Shown here: in pieces, positions 17,599-27,084 of the stretch | Layout of the letters: every line of letters starts with the position of its first letter | How positions within the stretch are numbered: position 1 is the stretch's first letter | Assembly: GCF_000429145.1 (NCBI RefSeq) | Contig: NZ_AUBH01000006.1 | Span: 62,001 to 126,000 of the forward strand | DNA length: 64,000 nt | Reading direction: 5' to 3' | DNA from: Aestuariibacter salexigens DSM 15300 | GTDB taxonomy: Bacteria > Pseudomonadota > Gammaproteobacteria > Enterobacterales > Alteromonadaceae | Made by a program: the position numbers and the translations under genes | The notes under the pieces: model-generated | Database searches by the model: none | What the model was told of the DNA's origin: nothing | Seen by the model: the letters and a program-made list of their open reading frames with translations, nothing else

Positions 17599-19690
17599 TT
17601 ACTGTTCTTTGAACACCACGTTATCCAGACGGTACACAGCACCGCCACCCGTACCCCACGCGGGGAAGACCATCACTACATCAATAGCGCTTAAATCAAG
17701 GCCAGCGTCAAACAGTGAAAGCAGGTCAAACGTGTAGGTCTGCCATTCACCTTCGACTGGAACATGGCCTTCGATGCTCGTGTTGAGATTAACTTCAGCA
17801 AATGACGTATTGCCGTCTGCTTCAATCTTCAGCAACCAAGGCGTATCTGCCGCATCTGGCATGCTGACTACTTTCATTTCAAACTGGAATACTCCAGTTG
17901 TCAGCATGTCTTCTGCGTTAAACGGTTCGCCTGCATCGCGGCTGAAGAAGCCCAGCACTGTGCCAGCGTTATCCAGAATCTGGAATTCAGCCGTTGCACC
18001 GTGTTCAGCATCGTCCATTTCAACAGTCGGCGTAGTGCCACCACAGCAATCCCACAGTGGCCAGCCTTCGTTAACCTGGTCAGCAAACAGAGTCAGTGCT
18101 GCCTCGCTTCCGCCGCCGCTGCTGTCACCGCTGATATCAGACGGATTACCGATGTATACATTGTCGACGCGATACACCGCACCTTCACCTGTAGCCCAGG
18201 CCGGGAACATCATAATGACGTCGATGGCACCAACGTCCAGGCCAGCATCTGACAGGTCAAGTAGTGACCATGTATAGGTCTGCCATTCACCAACGACTGG
18301 GGCAACACCTTCCTGGCTGCTGCTAAGAGGCAGTTCTGCAAAAGATGTATTGCCGTCCGCTTCTATTTTCATCAACCAAGTGGTGTCAGACGTCGGAGGA
18401 TTAACTACCTTCATCTCGAACTGGAATACACCCGTGGTCAGAATAGAGTTGGCATTGAAAGGTTCGCCAGCGTCACGGCTGAAGAAACCCAGTACCGTAC
18501 CGTTGTTATCCAGAATCTGGAATTCAGCCACTGCACCGTGTTCGGCATCATCCATCACCACTTCTGGTGTTGTGCCACCACAGCAATCCCACAGAGGCCA
18601 GCCTTCGTTTGGACCGTCAGCAAAGACTTCCAGCAGTGGACCGCTTGGGCCACCAGACGCATTAGGGTTGTAAATCTTGGCATTGTCGACGCGATAAACC
18701 GCACCCTCACCCGTTGCCCAGGCAGGGAAGATCATCACGACGTCAATTTCACTTACGTCTAGCCCAGCATCTGACAAATCAATCAGCGGGAAGGTGTAGG
18801 TCTGCCACTCGCCAACACGAGGTGCTTCGCCCTGTACGCTTGTTGTTACTGGTACTTCAGCAAACGAGGTATTGCCGCCCGCTTCAAGCTTGATCAACCA
18901 GGTAGTGTCTGCTGTTGGTGGATTGACCACCTTCATTTCGAATTCAAACACACCTTCGGTTAGCAGTGCTGAAGCGTCAAACGGCTGGCCGGCGTCACGG
19001 CTATAGAAACCAAGGACCGTACCGTTATTGTCGTTAATCTGGAACTCAGCAACCGTGCCATGTTCTGCATCATCTTCGACTTGCGCTGGTGTGGTACCAC
19101 CGCAGCAATCCCACAGAGGCCACTCTGGGTTTTCACCATCTTCAAACAGCACCAGACTTGGGAAGCTGAATTCGTCCGCACCAATCTTAACGTTGTCGAC
19201 GCGATATTGTGCTCCCTCACCGGTTGCCCAGGCTGGGAAGATCATAATTACGTCAATTGCGCCCACATCCAGACCCGCATCTGACAGGTCTTTAATTGGG
19301 AATGTATAAGTTTGCCATTCACCAGCAACTGGGTCCTGACCTTCTAAAGAAGTATTCAGCGGCACTTCCGCGAATGATGTATTGCCATCTGCCTCGACTT
19401 TCAGCAACCATGTTGTTGCAGCCGTTGGAGGATTGACCACTTTCATCTCAAACGACAAATTGCCGTTATCAAGGAAACCGCCTGCATTGAAGGGTTCACC
19501 TGATTCACCAAGACGGCTGTTGAAACCTAGCACCGTTCCGGCGTTATCCAGGATCTGGAATTCAGCCACAGCGCCATGTACAGCGTCGTCCATCACGACT
19601 TCAGGCGTAGTACCACCACAGCAGTCCCATAAAGGCCAATCTGGGTTTTCGCCATCGTCAAAAATGGTCAGAGGCTGTGCAACAGGTGGT
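17599..19690 (-). repeat. Four in-frame tandem repeats of about 520 bases inside the GH16 lipoprotein gene
   Basis: Anchoring on the DNA around the WDCCGG codons (near 19619, 19103, 18581 and 18044) gives spacings of 516, 522 and 537 bases. Long stretches are nearly identical between copies, for example around the CCACAGCAATCCCACAG element. The first copy differs most: it has a LGESGE insertion near its SR motif. The pattern indicates duplication of one module within the gene. Confidence 0.9.
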
Positions 19691-20823
19691 GCAGGAGGCG
19701 TCGGAGAAGGCGCTTCACCTTCTAGCAATGAGCCAGAGCTTGCGGTATCTGGTGCACCCGCCTCATAGTCGTTAGCATAGCCACCGCGCACGGTGTCACA
19801 ACCTTTGCCTGTTACAGGGTCAACAGAACATTCGTAAACACGTACGTAGTCAATGACGAACTTTTGACCTTCTTCAAATACCGCTGGGTCAACGCCACCA
19901 CGGTTGAAGTTTTCTGGGAAATCACCGCCCACGGCCAGATTCAGAATAACGTAGAAGTCTTCATTAAATGGCGCAGCAGTGTAGAAGTTTGTTTCTTCAC
20001 CGGTAATTGGATCGAAACCAGGCATAAACCAGCCTTTATGACTCAGACCAATAGCCTCGCCCTGGCTGTTATAGCGTACTGTTGACTGACGCTGTGTAGC
20101 ATACAAATAATCATCCATGTACCAGCGAATTTCACCTTCCTGCCATTCAATAGCGTAAGTATGGAATCCGTCAGCAGGATTGACACCATCAGGAGGCGTG
20201 TATCCGCGACCTGTGTTGCTCTGGTTAGGGAACGGATTACCGTAATACAGCGTACCGAAAATATCAGTTTGAACACCGCCATCAGGCTTTGGCTCACCAA
20301 GGTTCACCGCTTCCATGATGTCAATTTCGCCTTTGATAGGCCAGCGATCGCTACCCACTCCATCGATTTCACTGTTCAGCATCCAGAATGCTGGCCAGGT
20401 ACCCTGTCCGCTCGGCAGTTGGGCGCGCATTTCAATGCGGCCATAAGTAAACTCTTGTTTACCCTGCGTGGTCAGACGGGCCGACGTGTATGGCAATGGT
20501 TGTGAGTCAGGCTCGGCAGGTCGAGCAACGATGTTTAGCATGCCATCGCTAACATAGGCATTTGAAGGATCTGCAGTGTAACACTGCTTCTCATTGTTTC
20601 CGCCGCCCTGGCAGTTCTCTTCAAAATTCCAGTTGCTCGTGTCTATTTCATCGCCATCGAACTCATCACTCCAGACTAGTTGCCAATCACTGACAGGCAC
20701 AGCGGGATTGACAGCATCTGTGTCAGTGTCGGCAGTAATATCTCCACCGCATCCCAGTAATGCCAGCGACAGTGCGCTTGCTGAGAAAAGTTGTGACAGC
20801 GACTTAACGCTTGGTTTGACCAT
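17599..20823 (-). CDS. Surface GH16 beta-1,3-glucanase lipoprotein with four tandem C-terminal carbohydrate-binding-like modules
   Basis: 1074 residues from ATG 20823 (GGAGAA site); the longer frame has no ribosome site. A lipoprotein signal ends in LSLALLGCGG. The GH16 domain spans about 46-336; the catalytic motif is GEIDIMEAV with Glu166 (nucleophile), Asp168 and Glu171 (acid/base). A Pro-rich linker (SPTPPAPPVAQP) leads to four repeats of about 172-179 residues filling the rest of the protein. Each opens with a D/N-G-x-N-x-x-WPLWDCCGGTTP segment and ends near AWATGEGAVYRVDNV. The adjacent cysteines are 401-402, 573-574, 747-748 and 926-927. I know no exact family; the fold may resemble the galactose-binding-like C-terminal domain of ExoP-type GH3s. 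It is the first gene before the TonB receptor, fitting surface laminarin capture and cleavage. Confidence 0.88.
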   Translation of the reverse strand: MVKPSVKSLSQLFSASALSLALLGCGGDITADTDTDAVNPAVPVSDWQLVWSDEFDGDEIDTSNWNFEENCQGGGNNEKQCYTADPSNAYVSDGMLNIVARPAEPDSQPLPYTSARLTTQGKQEFTYGRIEMRAQLPSGQGTWPAFWMLNSEIDGVGSDRWPIKGEIDIMEAVNLGEPKPDGGVQTDIFGTLYYGNPFPNQSNTGRGYTPPDGVNPADGFHTYAIEWQEGEIRWYMDDYLYATQRQSTVRYNSQGEAIGLSHKGWFMPGFDPITGEETNFYTAAPFNEDFYVILNLAVGGDFPENFNRGGVDPAVFEEGQKFVIDYVRVYECSVDPVTGKGCDTVRGGYANDYEAGAPDTASSGSLLEGEAPSPTPPAPPVAQPLTIFDDGENPDWPLWDCCGGTTPEVVMDDAVHGAVAEFQILDNAGTVLGFNSRLGESGEPFNAGGFLDNGNLSFEMKVVNPPTAATTWLLKVEADGNTSFAEVPLNTSLEGQDPVAGEWQTYTFPIKDLSDAGLDVGAIDVIMIFPAWATGEGAQYRVDNVKIGADEFSFPSLVLFEDGENPEWPLWDCCGGTTPAQVEDDAEHGTVAEFQINDNNGTVLGFYSRDAGQPFDASALLTEGVFEFEMKVVNPPTADTTWLIKLEAGGNTSFAEVPVTTSVQGEAPRVGEWQTYTFPLIDLSDAGLDVSEIDVVMIFPAWATGEGAVYRVDNAKIYNPNASGGPSGPLLEVFADGPNEGWPLWDCCGGTTPEVVMDDAEHGAVAEFQILDNNGTVLGFFSRDAGEPFNANSILTTGVFQFEMKVVNPPTSDTTWLMKIEADGNTSFAELPLSSSQEGVAPVVGEWQTYTWSLLDLSDAGLDVGAIDVIMMFPAWATGEGAVYRVDNVYIGNPSDISGDSSGGGSEAALTLFADQVNEGWPLWDCCGGTTPTVEMDDAEHGATAEFQILDNAGTVLGFFSRDAGEPFNAEDMLTTGVFQFEMKVVSMPDAADTPWLLKIEADGNTSFAEVNLNTSIEGHVPVEGEWQTYTFDLLSLFDAGLDLSAIDVVMVFPAWGTGGGAVYRLDNVVFKEQ

Positions 20824-21244
20824 GGTGTTCTCCGAAAAAATGTCCGTATTGAAGAGTGGCCGTGATGTTGTTGTGCTCTTCAATCGTGTCCCCGTTAACA
20901 TCGACGCCATAAACATGACGCGCGACTTTAGCGAATATCAGATGTAACACAGTTGTTAGAAAAGATGTTGCAAATGCGTTAAGGCGGGATCTGTGAGAGA
21001 TAAAGCGGACAATAGGCTGTGATCCTTGTTAACACGCTGTTTGCAAAGGGCTTATGGACAGTTTGTCACCCTCAGTCAGGTCGATGAACGGTTAGTCGCG
21101 GTGGAAGTCCGTCTTGTCTTGTTTAAGTTGTAAAGATGGCCAATTTGTCTAGTTTTGCGTAGTTATTCCCGCGCGTCGTGACATTGCCCTACGACTGTGC
21201 GAGCACGGTAAGGCCGATAACAACTATGTAACAGGGGAACTAAC
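20824..21244. promoter_or_regulatory. 421-base divergent promoter region of the glucan locus
   Basis: This region separates the two divergent GH16 arms and must hold both promoters. It contains a 9-bp inverted repeat ATTGAAGAG (20848-20856) / CTCTTCAAT (20876-20884), which would form a leader hairpin about 25 bases before the minus-strand GH16 start. It also contains a TAACA-N4-TGTTA palindrome (20945-20958) and two GTTAACA words near 20896 and 21028. I could not define a convincing -35/-10 pair on either strand. No small gene is evident. Confidence 0.5.
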
Positions 21245-22672
21245 ATGCACGCAAACCGTTTATTTTCATCACTATTGGTGAGTGCTTCATTTATCACATT
21301 GACCGCGTGCAACCCTGCCCAGCAACCGTCACAAGACACCAGCGAGGCATCAGTTAAACAATATGTTATTGAGGCGACACCTCAGCCTGAGCAACCAGAT
21401 TATGACCCGTATGTGTCAGGCGTGGTCGCAGCCATTAATTTTGGCGGCCCCGTATACGAGGGCAGCGATGGCATAGTCTATCAGGCAGACACATTCGACC
21501 TTCCATACCAGAAAAACCAGTCTTCAGATATCCTCGGCAGCCAGGACCCAACGTTATTTGAAACCTACAGACTCGGGGATAACAACGGACAACTGTCACT
21601 GTCGATTCCAGTCGACAATGGCACCTATGCGGTCACCTTCAAATTTGCAGAGCCAGAGTCCACAGATGTTGGCGACCGCGTGTTTGATGTTGTCGCAGAG
21701 GGTGAGACCGTCATCGATGATTTAGATGTGCGTCTCGCTCGTGACGGCAAAATACTATCAGAGCTTTCTCGATCCGTGACAAACGTCAATGTCGCAGACA
21801 ACCAACTGGACATTTTGTTGGATGGTAGCGTCAATACACCACTGCTGCATGCATTGGTCGTGCGCCGCATAGAAGATGACCCAAGGGACTGGCAACTGGT
21901 ATGGAGCGACGAGTTCGACTATGAAGGTAAGCCAGACGAGAGCAAATGGCGCTACAACATCTGGCCTGCGCGCAAAGTAAATGATGAAGATCAGGCCTAC
22001 ACGGACCGCTTGAAAAATGCCCGCGTCGAAGACGGGCGTCTGATTATCGAAGCGCACAAAGAACAATACGATAATGCTGAGTACACGTCAGCTCGCCTGC
22101 ACAATATGGGCACCGGTGACTTCTTGTACGGCAAGGTGGATATCAGCGTACGCGTCCCTGCCGGTCAGGGAACCTGGGCGGCGGCCTGGATGTTGCCTTC
22201 AGACCCATTCAAATATGCGTCAAGTTGTGAACAAGGTGCCGACTGGCAAGGCAGCGCAACATGTGATGCCTGGCCCAATTCTGGCGAAATAGATATCCTC
22301 GAGCACGTCGGTTACGACATGCAAAGATTGCACGGCACCGTTCATAACAAAGCCTACTACTGGCGTAACTGGCAGCAACGCAAAGCTAGCCTTGAGGGCC
22401 GCAATGTAGATGAGGCTTTCCACGAATACTCATTAGAGTGGACACCAGACTACATCATTATTTTATTTAACGACGTTCCCTATTTTTACTACAAGAATGA
22501 GGGAACGGGATGGCAGGCATGGCCTTTCGACCATCCGTATCACGTCATTCTTAATCTTGCCATAGGCGGAGCATGGGGCCGTGCAGGCGGTCCTATCGAC
22601 GACTCCATTTTCCCAGTACAGATGGAAGTCGACTATGTGCGCATCTATCAATTGGCCGAAAAACAACAATAA
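21245..22672 (+). CDS. GH16 beta-1,3-glucanase lipoprotein with N-terminal malectin-like domain
   Basis: 475 residues. Lipoprotein signal with lipobox ITLTAC (Cys22). Residues about 60-210 look like a malectin-type beta sandwich (AAINFGGPVYEGSDGIVYQA, with TYAVTFKFAEPE), a fold that binds glucose oligomers. Residues about 216-470 are GH16, with GEIDILEHVG giving Glu348 (nucleophile), Asp350 and Glu353 (acid/base), and the ending QMEVDYVRIYQ. The family cleaves internal beta-1,3 (or mixed) glucan bonds. The ATG follows AGGGGAAC. It opens the plus-strand arm and is 29 bases from the GH149-like gene. With the other GH16 it gives two surface laminarinases differing in accessory module. Confidence 0.88.
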   Translation: MHANRLFSSLLVSASFITLTACNPAQQPSQDTSEASVKQYVIEATPQPEQPDYDPYVSGVVAAINFGGPVYEGSDGIVYQADTFDLPYQKNQSSDILGSQDPTLFETYRLGDNNGQLSLSIPVDNGTYAVTFKFAEPESTDVGDRVFDVVAEGETVIDDLDVRLARDGKILSELSRSVTNVNVADNQLDILLDGSVNTPLLHALVVRRIEDDPRDWQLVWSDEFDYEGKPDESKWRYNIWPARKVNDEDQAYTDRLKNARVEDGRLIIEAHKEQYDNAEYTSARLHNMGTGDFLYGKVDISVRVPAGQGTWAAAWMLPSDPFKYASSCEQGADWQGSATCDAWPNSGEIDILEHVGYDMQRLHGTVHNKAYYWRNWQQRKASLEGRNVDEAFHEYSLEWTPDYIIILFNDVPYFYYKNEGTGWQAWPFDHPYHVILNLAIGGAWGRAGGPIDDSIFPVQMEVDYVRIYQLAEKQQ

Positions 22673-22701
22673 CAGTAGCCAGCTAACTGAATAGGTAATT
22701 T

Positions 22702-25700
22702 ATGATGGACAATAATCAACGTCCTACTGACAGCCAGACGACTCACATGATAAGCGGTGTGTTTACACAGCTCGACGGTGAATCTTTTTACAAGATCACT
22801 AACGTCGATCAAATGCCACCGTTTTTTATCAGCGTTGTCTCTGATCAGGACCATTGGCTTTTTTCCGGGTCGCAAGGTGGCCTGACAATGGGACGCGTAT
22901 CACCGGAAACGGCAGTATTTCCTTATGTAACCGTTGATAAGCTTTATGAAAGTACGCTGCATACTGGCCCCAGGACGTTACTCAAGGTCATCTCGCAAGA
23001 TGGTGCCAACGTGCGTTGGGAGCCCTTCAATCGAGAACATGACGACCGATTCTCCCTGACTCGTAATTTGTATAAGAGCGTGTTGGGCAATGTGCTGTGT
23101 TTTGAAGAGATTAATCACGATTTACAGCTTTCATTTCGCTACATGTGGCGATTCTCAGATGAATTCGGCATCGTACGCGAGTGCCGGTTAAGCAATTTGT
23201 CCAATACGGATAAGCATGTGTCGTTGCTTGACGGCCTGCAGAATGTGCTGCCCGCGGGCACGCCTCGCTTTACCCAGACCGCCTCAAGTAATCTGGTGGA
23301 TGCTTATAAGTGGACGGAGTTGGACGATAGTACCGGTCTGGCGCTCTACACGCTTTATTCAGCCATTACCGATCGTGCCGAGCCAGTTGAAGCGTTACGG
23401 GCAAACACCGTTTTCAGCTATGGTTTAGACCACCAGGCATTGCTGCTGAATGCAGATTGCGTCGCGGCGTTCAAAGCAGACAAACCACTGCAAACACAGT
23501 ACAGCAGTCGTGGTGTCAGAGGTGCATATTTCATCGCCAGCGATTTCACTCTGGCGCCAGGCGCTGACAAGGATTGGAATATTGTCGTTGATATTGAGCA
23601 GGATCAGGCACAGGTTGTTGAGCTAAAACAAGCGTTAGAAGATAAAGCATCTGTTGCAGAACAGATAAAGCAATCCTGTGCTGAAGGCAGTGATAAGCTG
23701 GCGCGTATCATGGCCGCTTCGGATGGCTTTCAGACAACTGGCGAGCCTATTGTCGGTCTACACCACTACGCGAATACCCTTTTCAACGTAATGCGCGGCG
23801 GCATCTTCGCCGACCAGTACCGCATATCCCGAGCAGATTTGCTTGGCACAATAAAGATATTCAACAGCAAAGTCTTTGCTGCGCATCGCGATGCGATTAG
23901 CGCATTGCCGGAAACACTGAATTTCAATGAGGTGCGCCGCTTTGCCGAATCGACCGGCGATGTGCAATTACAGCGCATTGTGTATGAGTATCTCCCCATC
24001 ACCTTCGGTCGCCGTCACGGTGATCCGAGCCGCCCGTGGAATCAGTTTGCTATCGAACTGAAGGATGAGCTGGGCAATCCATTGTTGTCCTATCAGGGCA
24101 ACTGGCGAGACATCTTCCAGAACTGGGAAGCCCTGCTCCTCAGCTATCCTGATTTTATTGAATCAGTGATCGCGAAATTTGTGAATGCTTCTACCGTTGA
24201 CGGCTATAACCCTTATCGCATTACCAAACAGGGAATTGACTGGGAAGTCGAGGAGCCAGACGATCCATGGAGCTATATCGGCTACTGGGGCGATCATCAG
24301 ATTATCTATCTGCTCAAGCTGCTAGAAGAGTCGGCTGACTTCCACCCGGGATTATTATCAAGCCTGCTGACACATCCGTTGTTCAGCTATGCTAACGTCC
24401 CATACAGAATAAAAGACTTTGACGGTCTGGTTGCTAACCCTAAAGACACCGTGATGTTCGATAACGAACTGGCCGAGCTGATTGACCATCGGGTTGAAAC
24501 CATCGGTGCTGACGGCAAGATGCTATTAACCGCTGAGCAGCAGGTTTATCAGGTCAACCTGATGGAAAAATTGCTGGTACCGCTGCTGAGCAAACTCAGC
24601 AATCTAGTGATTGATGGGGGTATCTGGCTGAACACCCAGCGTCCGGAATGGAATGATGCTAACAATGCGTTGGTTGGTCAGGGCCTGTCCATGGTGACGC
24701 TGTATTACATGAACCGCTATGTCAGCTTTATGCAGAATTTGCTGTCTTCAGCTAAATCAGGTTCATTCCAGCTAACCGAGGAAGTAGCAACATGGCTGCA
24801 TGACACTGCATCCATCCTGACTGATGCCGCAAGCCAGTTGGACGATGGTCCAGCTTCAGCGCAGCTACAATACGATACGCTTGCTCGATTGGGTCGCGTA
24901 GCCAGTGATTATCGCGCGGCGATGTATAACCATTCAGGCGACTTTAAACAGGTAGAGGTATCGTCTGATGCCATCGCTAACATGCTGGCGCCTGCTCAAC
25001 AGCTGATTGCACACAGTATTGACCATAACCTTGATAGTACCGGTTTGTATCATGCCTACAACACGCTTGCTATTGACGAGTCCTCGCTGTCTGTCGGCCA
25101 TTTGTACGACATGCTGGAAGGTCAGGTTGCCGCACTAAGCTCGCGGGCACTGAGTCCGGAACATGCAGCGCAAGTGATCGACACGCTGTTTGACAGTGCC
25201 ATCTATCGCGAGGACCAGCACACGTTCATGCTGTATCCAGACCGCGAACAGCAGCGTTTTCTGGATAAAAATCAAGTCAGCAATGATGACGTCGAGCGCA
25301 TTGCATTGCTCAAAGCAATGTTGGCCAATCACGACACCCGTCTTGTCAAACTGGACGAGCATGGCAAGTATCGCTTCAATAGCGATCTAACCAATGCTGC
25401 AGCGTTGCGTCAGAAATGGGCACAGGTTAAAGAGGATTACCTTGACCTGGCCACCGATGAAGCATTGAAAGACCTGTTGGATATGTACGAAGGCGTGTTT
25501 AATCATCGCGCCTTCACCGGCCGTTCTGGCGGCATGTTCGGCTTCGAAGGGCTGGGCTGCATATATTGGCACATGGTTTCTAAGCTACTACTTGCCGTGC
25601 AGGAAATTGCCGTAGATAGCGTCAACGACGCAGGCATGACTGCAACCTCACAAAAACTAATCGACCAGTATTACAAGGTCAGGCACGGAATCGGCTTTAA

Positions 25701-26187
25701 TAAAACGCCCGATGAATATGGGGCATTCCCGGCCGATCCTTATTCTCACACGCCGAAACACGCTGGCGCACAGCAGCCTGGCATGACCGGTCAGGTCAAA
25801 GAAGAGCTGATTGCACGCATGCGCGAACTCGGCTGTTTTGTCGAGCAGGGCAAGATCACCCTGAACCCGTTTATGCTCCGTGAACAGGAGTTTACCAGCG
25901 AGCCAACGCCATTCCGTTATCTGGATGTAGACAATATCTGGCAACAGATCGATATGCCTGTCGGCAGTCTTGGCTTTAGTTGGTGTCAGGTACCGGTGAT
26001 TTACACTGTGGATAATGATGCGGACGAATTGGCTATAACCTTGTTTACCGCAGACGGTGAAAATCGCTCCATTGATGGCAATCAGCTCGATGAAGCCGAT
26101 AGTCGTCACGTATTTGAGCGTGATGGTGCCATTTGTCAGATAAATGTTGTCGTGCCGGCTGGCATGCTGTTCAAAGGTTCAAAGTAG
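22702..26187 (+). CDS. GH149-like beta-1,3-oligoglucan phosphorylase
   Basis: A 1161-residue cytoplasmic protein without a signal peptide. The N-terminal third is a beta-sandwich-like region (FRYMWRFSDEFGIVRECR, DGLQNVLPAGTPRF). The middle is helical and rich in aromatics (DWEVEEPDDPWSYIGYWGDH, NDANNALVGQGLSMVTLYYM), in the manner of (alpha/alpha)6 phosphorylases of the GH94/GH149/GH161 group. Length and context (next to GH16, GH17 and GH3 of a laminarin locus) fit GH149 best, which releases glucose-1-phosphate from beta-1,3-oligoglucans; GH161 is the alternative. I cannot point to the catalytic Asp with certainty. It is 9 bases upstream of a GH17 gene with a GGAG site between, so they are one operon. 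Confidence 0.75.
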   Translation: MMDNNQRPTDSQTTHMISGVFTQLDGESFYKITNVDQMPPFFISVVSDQDHWLFSGSQGGLTMGRVSPETAVFPYVTVDKLYESTLHTGPRTLLKVISQDGANVRWEPFNREHDDRFSLTRNLYKSVLGNVLCFEEINHDLQLSFRYMWRFSDEFGIVRECRLSNLSNTDKHVSLLDGLQNVLPAGTPRFTQTASSNLVDAYKWTELDDSTGLALYTLYSAITDRAEPVEALRANTVFSYGLDHQALLLNADCVAAFKADKPLQTQYSSRGVRGAYFIASDFTLAPGADKDWNIVVDIEQDQAQVVELKQALEDKASVAEQIKQSCAEGSDKLARIMAASDGFQTTGEPIVGLHHYANTLFNVMRGGIFADQYRISRADLLGTIKIFNSKVFAAHRDAISALPETLNFNEVRRFAESTGDVQLQRIVYEYLPITFGRRHGDPSRPWNQFAIELKDELGNPLLSYQGNWRDIFQNWEALLLSYPDFIESVIAKFVNASTVDGYNPYRITKQGIDWEVEEPDDPWSYIGYWGDHQIIYLLKLLEESADFHPGLLSSLLTHPLFSYANVPYRIKDFDGLVANPKDTVMFDNELAELIDHRVETIGADGKMLLTAEQQVYQVNLMEKLLVPLLSKLSNLVIDGGIWLNTQRPEWNDANNALVGQGLSMVTLYYMNRYVSFMQNLLSSAKSGSFQLTEEVATWLHDTASILTDAASQLDDGPASAQLQYDTLARLGRVASDYRAAMYNHSGDFKQVEVSSDAIANMLAPAQQLIAHSIDHNLDSTGLYHAYNTLAIDESSLSVGHLYDMLEGQVAALSSRALSPEHAAQVIDTLFDSAIYREDQHTFMLYPDREQQRFLDKNQVSNDDVERIALLKAMLANHDTRLVKLDEHGKYRFNSDLTNAAALRQKWAQVKEDYLDLATDEALKDLLDMYEGVFNHRAFTGRSGGMFGFEGLGCIYWHMVSKLLLAVQEIAVDSVNDAGMTATSQKLIDQYYKVRHGIGFNKTPDEYGAFPADPYSHTPKHAGAQQPGMTGQVKEELIARMRELGCFVEQGKITLNPFMLREQEFTSEPTPFRYLDVDNIWQQIDMPVGSLGFSWCQVPVIYTVDNDADELAITLFTADGENRSIDGNQLDEADSRHVFERDGAICQINVVVPAGMLFKGSK

Positions 26188-26196
26188 GAGACTGGC

Positions 26197-27084
26197 ATGT
26201 CAAAGTTAGCGAATCTTTACTCTCGTCGATATCAGGATTATCTCAATCAGAAAGCACCCAGTCGTGAAACGGTGGGTGAGTTAATCAAACAGAACATTCA
26301 CGGTCTGTGTTTCAGCCCCTATGTTGAAGGACAAGGTCCAGGAACAGAATTATCTGAACAGCAGGTTGTAGAACGCCTGTCGATTATTGCCAAACATACA
26401 GGATGGATCCGTTCGTTTTCCTGTACTGAAGGTAACGAACATATTCCGGTGGTTGCCAAACGCATGGGCCTAAAAACCATGGTAGGCATCTGGCTGGACG
26501 AAGATCTCGAGCACAATGAGCTGGAAATGGCTAAGGGCATTGAGCTAGCCAAAGCGGGCTATGCTGACCTTGTCGCTGTTGGCAACGAGGTACTGCTTCG
26601 AGAAGAACTTTCCGAACAGCAGCTTATTGACTATATGAATCGGGTAAGAGAAGCAGCGCCGGGAGTTCCGGTAGGCTACGTCGATGCCTATTACCTGTTT
26701 GAAAACCACCGAGCAGTCACGGATGCCTGTGATGTGGTATTCGCCAACTGTTATCCGTTCTGGGAAGGCTATTCCATCGAACACGCCCATGTGTACATGA
26801 AAGACATGTATTATCGTGCCAAAGCGGTAGCAGGTGAACGCCCGGTGATCATCAGCGAGACCGGTTGGCCGAATCTAGGCACAGCGGAAGGCAATGCCGT
26901 TCCTAGTGAAGAAAATGCGATCCGCTACTTTACGCAAACTTATCAGTGGGCCAATCAGCTTGGCGTTGAAGTATTCTACTTCGCTGCGCTGGATGAAGCA
27001 TGGAAAGTCGAAAAAGAGGGTGATGTAGGCGCCTATTGGGGCTTGTGGGACAAAGACGGCAAACCGAAATACTGGGATGAGTAA
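26197..27084 (+). CDS. Cytoplasmic GH17 beta-1,3-glucan hydrolase or glucanosyltransferase
   Basis: A 295-residue single-domain GH17 TIM barrel with no signal peptide. The likely acid/base is Glu131 in AVGNEVLLREE and the nucleophile Glu221 in IISETGWPN. GH17 enzymes cut beta-1,3-glucans with retention; some bacterial ones act on short unbranched oligomers or transfer glucosyl units. Placement immediately after the phosphorylase gene suggests work on imported oligosaccharides. Its stop overlaps the next GH17 gene by 8 bases. It is clearly a different subtype from the next GH17 (no GCPWL motif). Confidence 0.86.
   Translation: MSKLANLYSRRYQDYLNQKAPSRETVGELIKQNIHGLCFSPYVEGQGPGTELSEQQVVERLSIIAKHTGWIRSFSCTEGNEHIPVVAKRMGLKTMVGIWLDEDLEHNELEMAKGIELAKAGYADLVAVGNEVLLREELSEQQLIDYMNRVREAAPGVPVGYVDAYYLFENHRAVTDACDVVFANCYPFWEGYSIEHAHVYMKDMYYRAKAVAGERPVIISETGWPNLGTAEGNAVPSEENAIRYFTQTYQWANQLGVEVFYFAALDEAWKVEKEGDVGAYWGLWDKDGKPKYWDE

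Noticed and set aside
17774-19768. Repeated plus-strand frames opposite the GH16 tandem modules
   Set aside because: They recur only because the sense modules are repeated; their translations are low-complexity antisense shadows.
21058-21096. Words resembling LytTR half-sites (ACAGTTTGT and ACGGTTAGT) in the divergent GH16 promoter
   Set aside because: They are about 30 bases apart rather than the roughly 21 expected of LytTR direct repeats, and a loose 9-base consensus is likely to occur by chance; not enough to call an operator.
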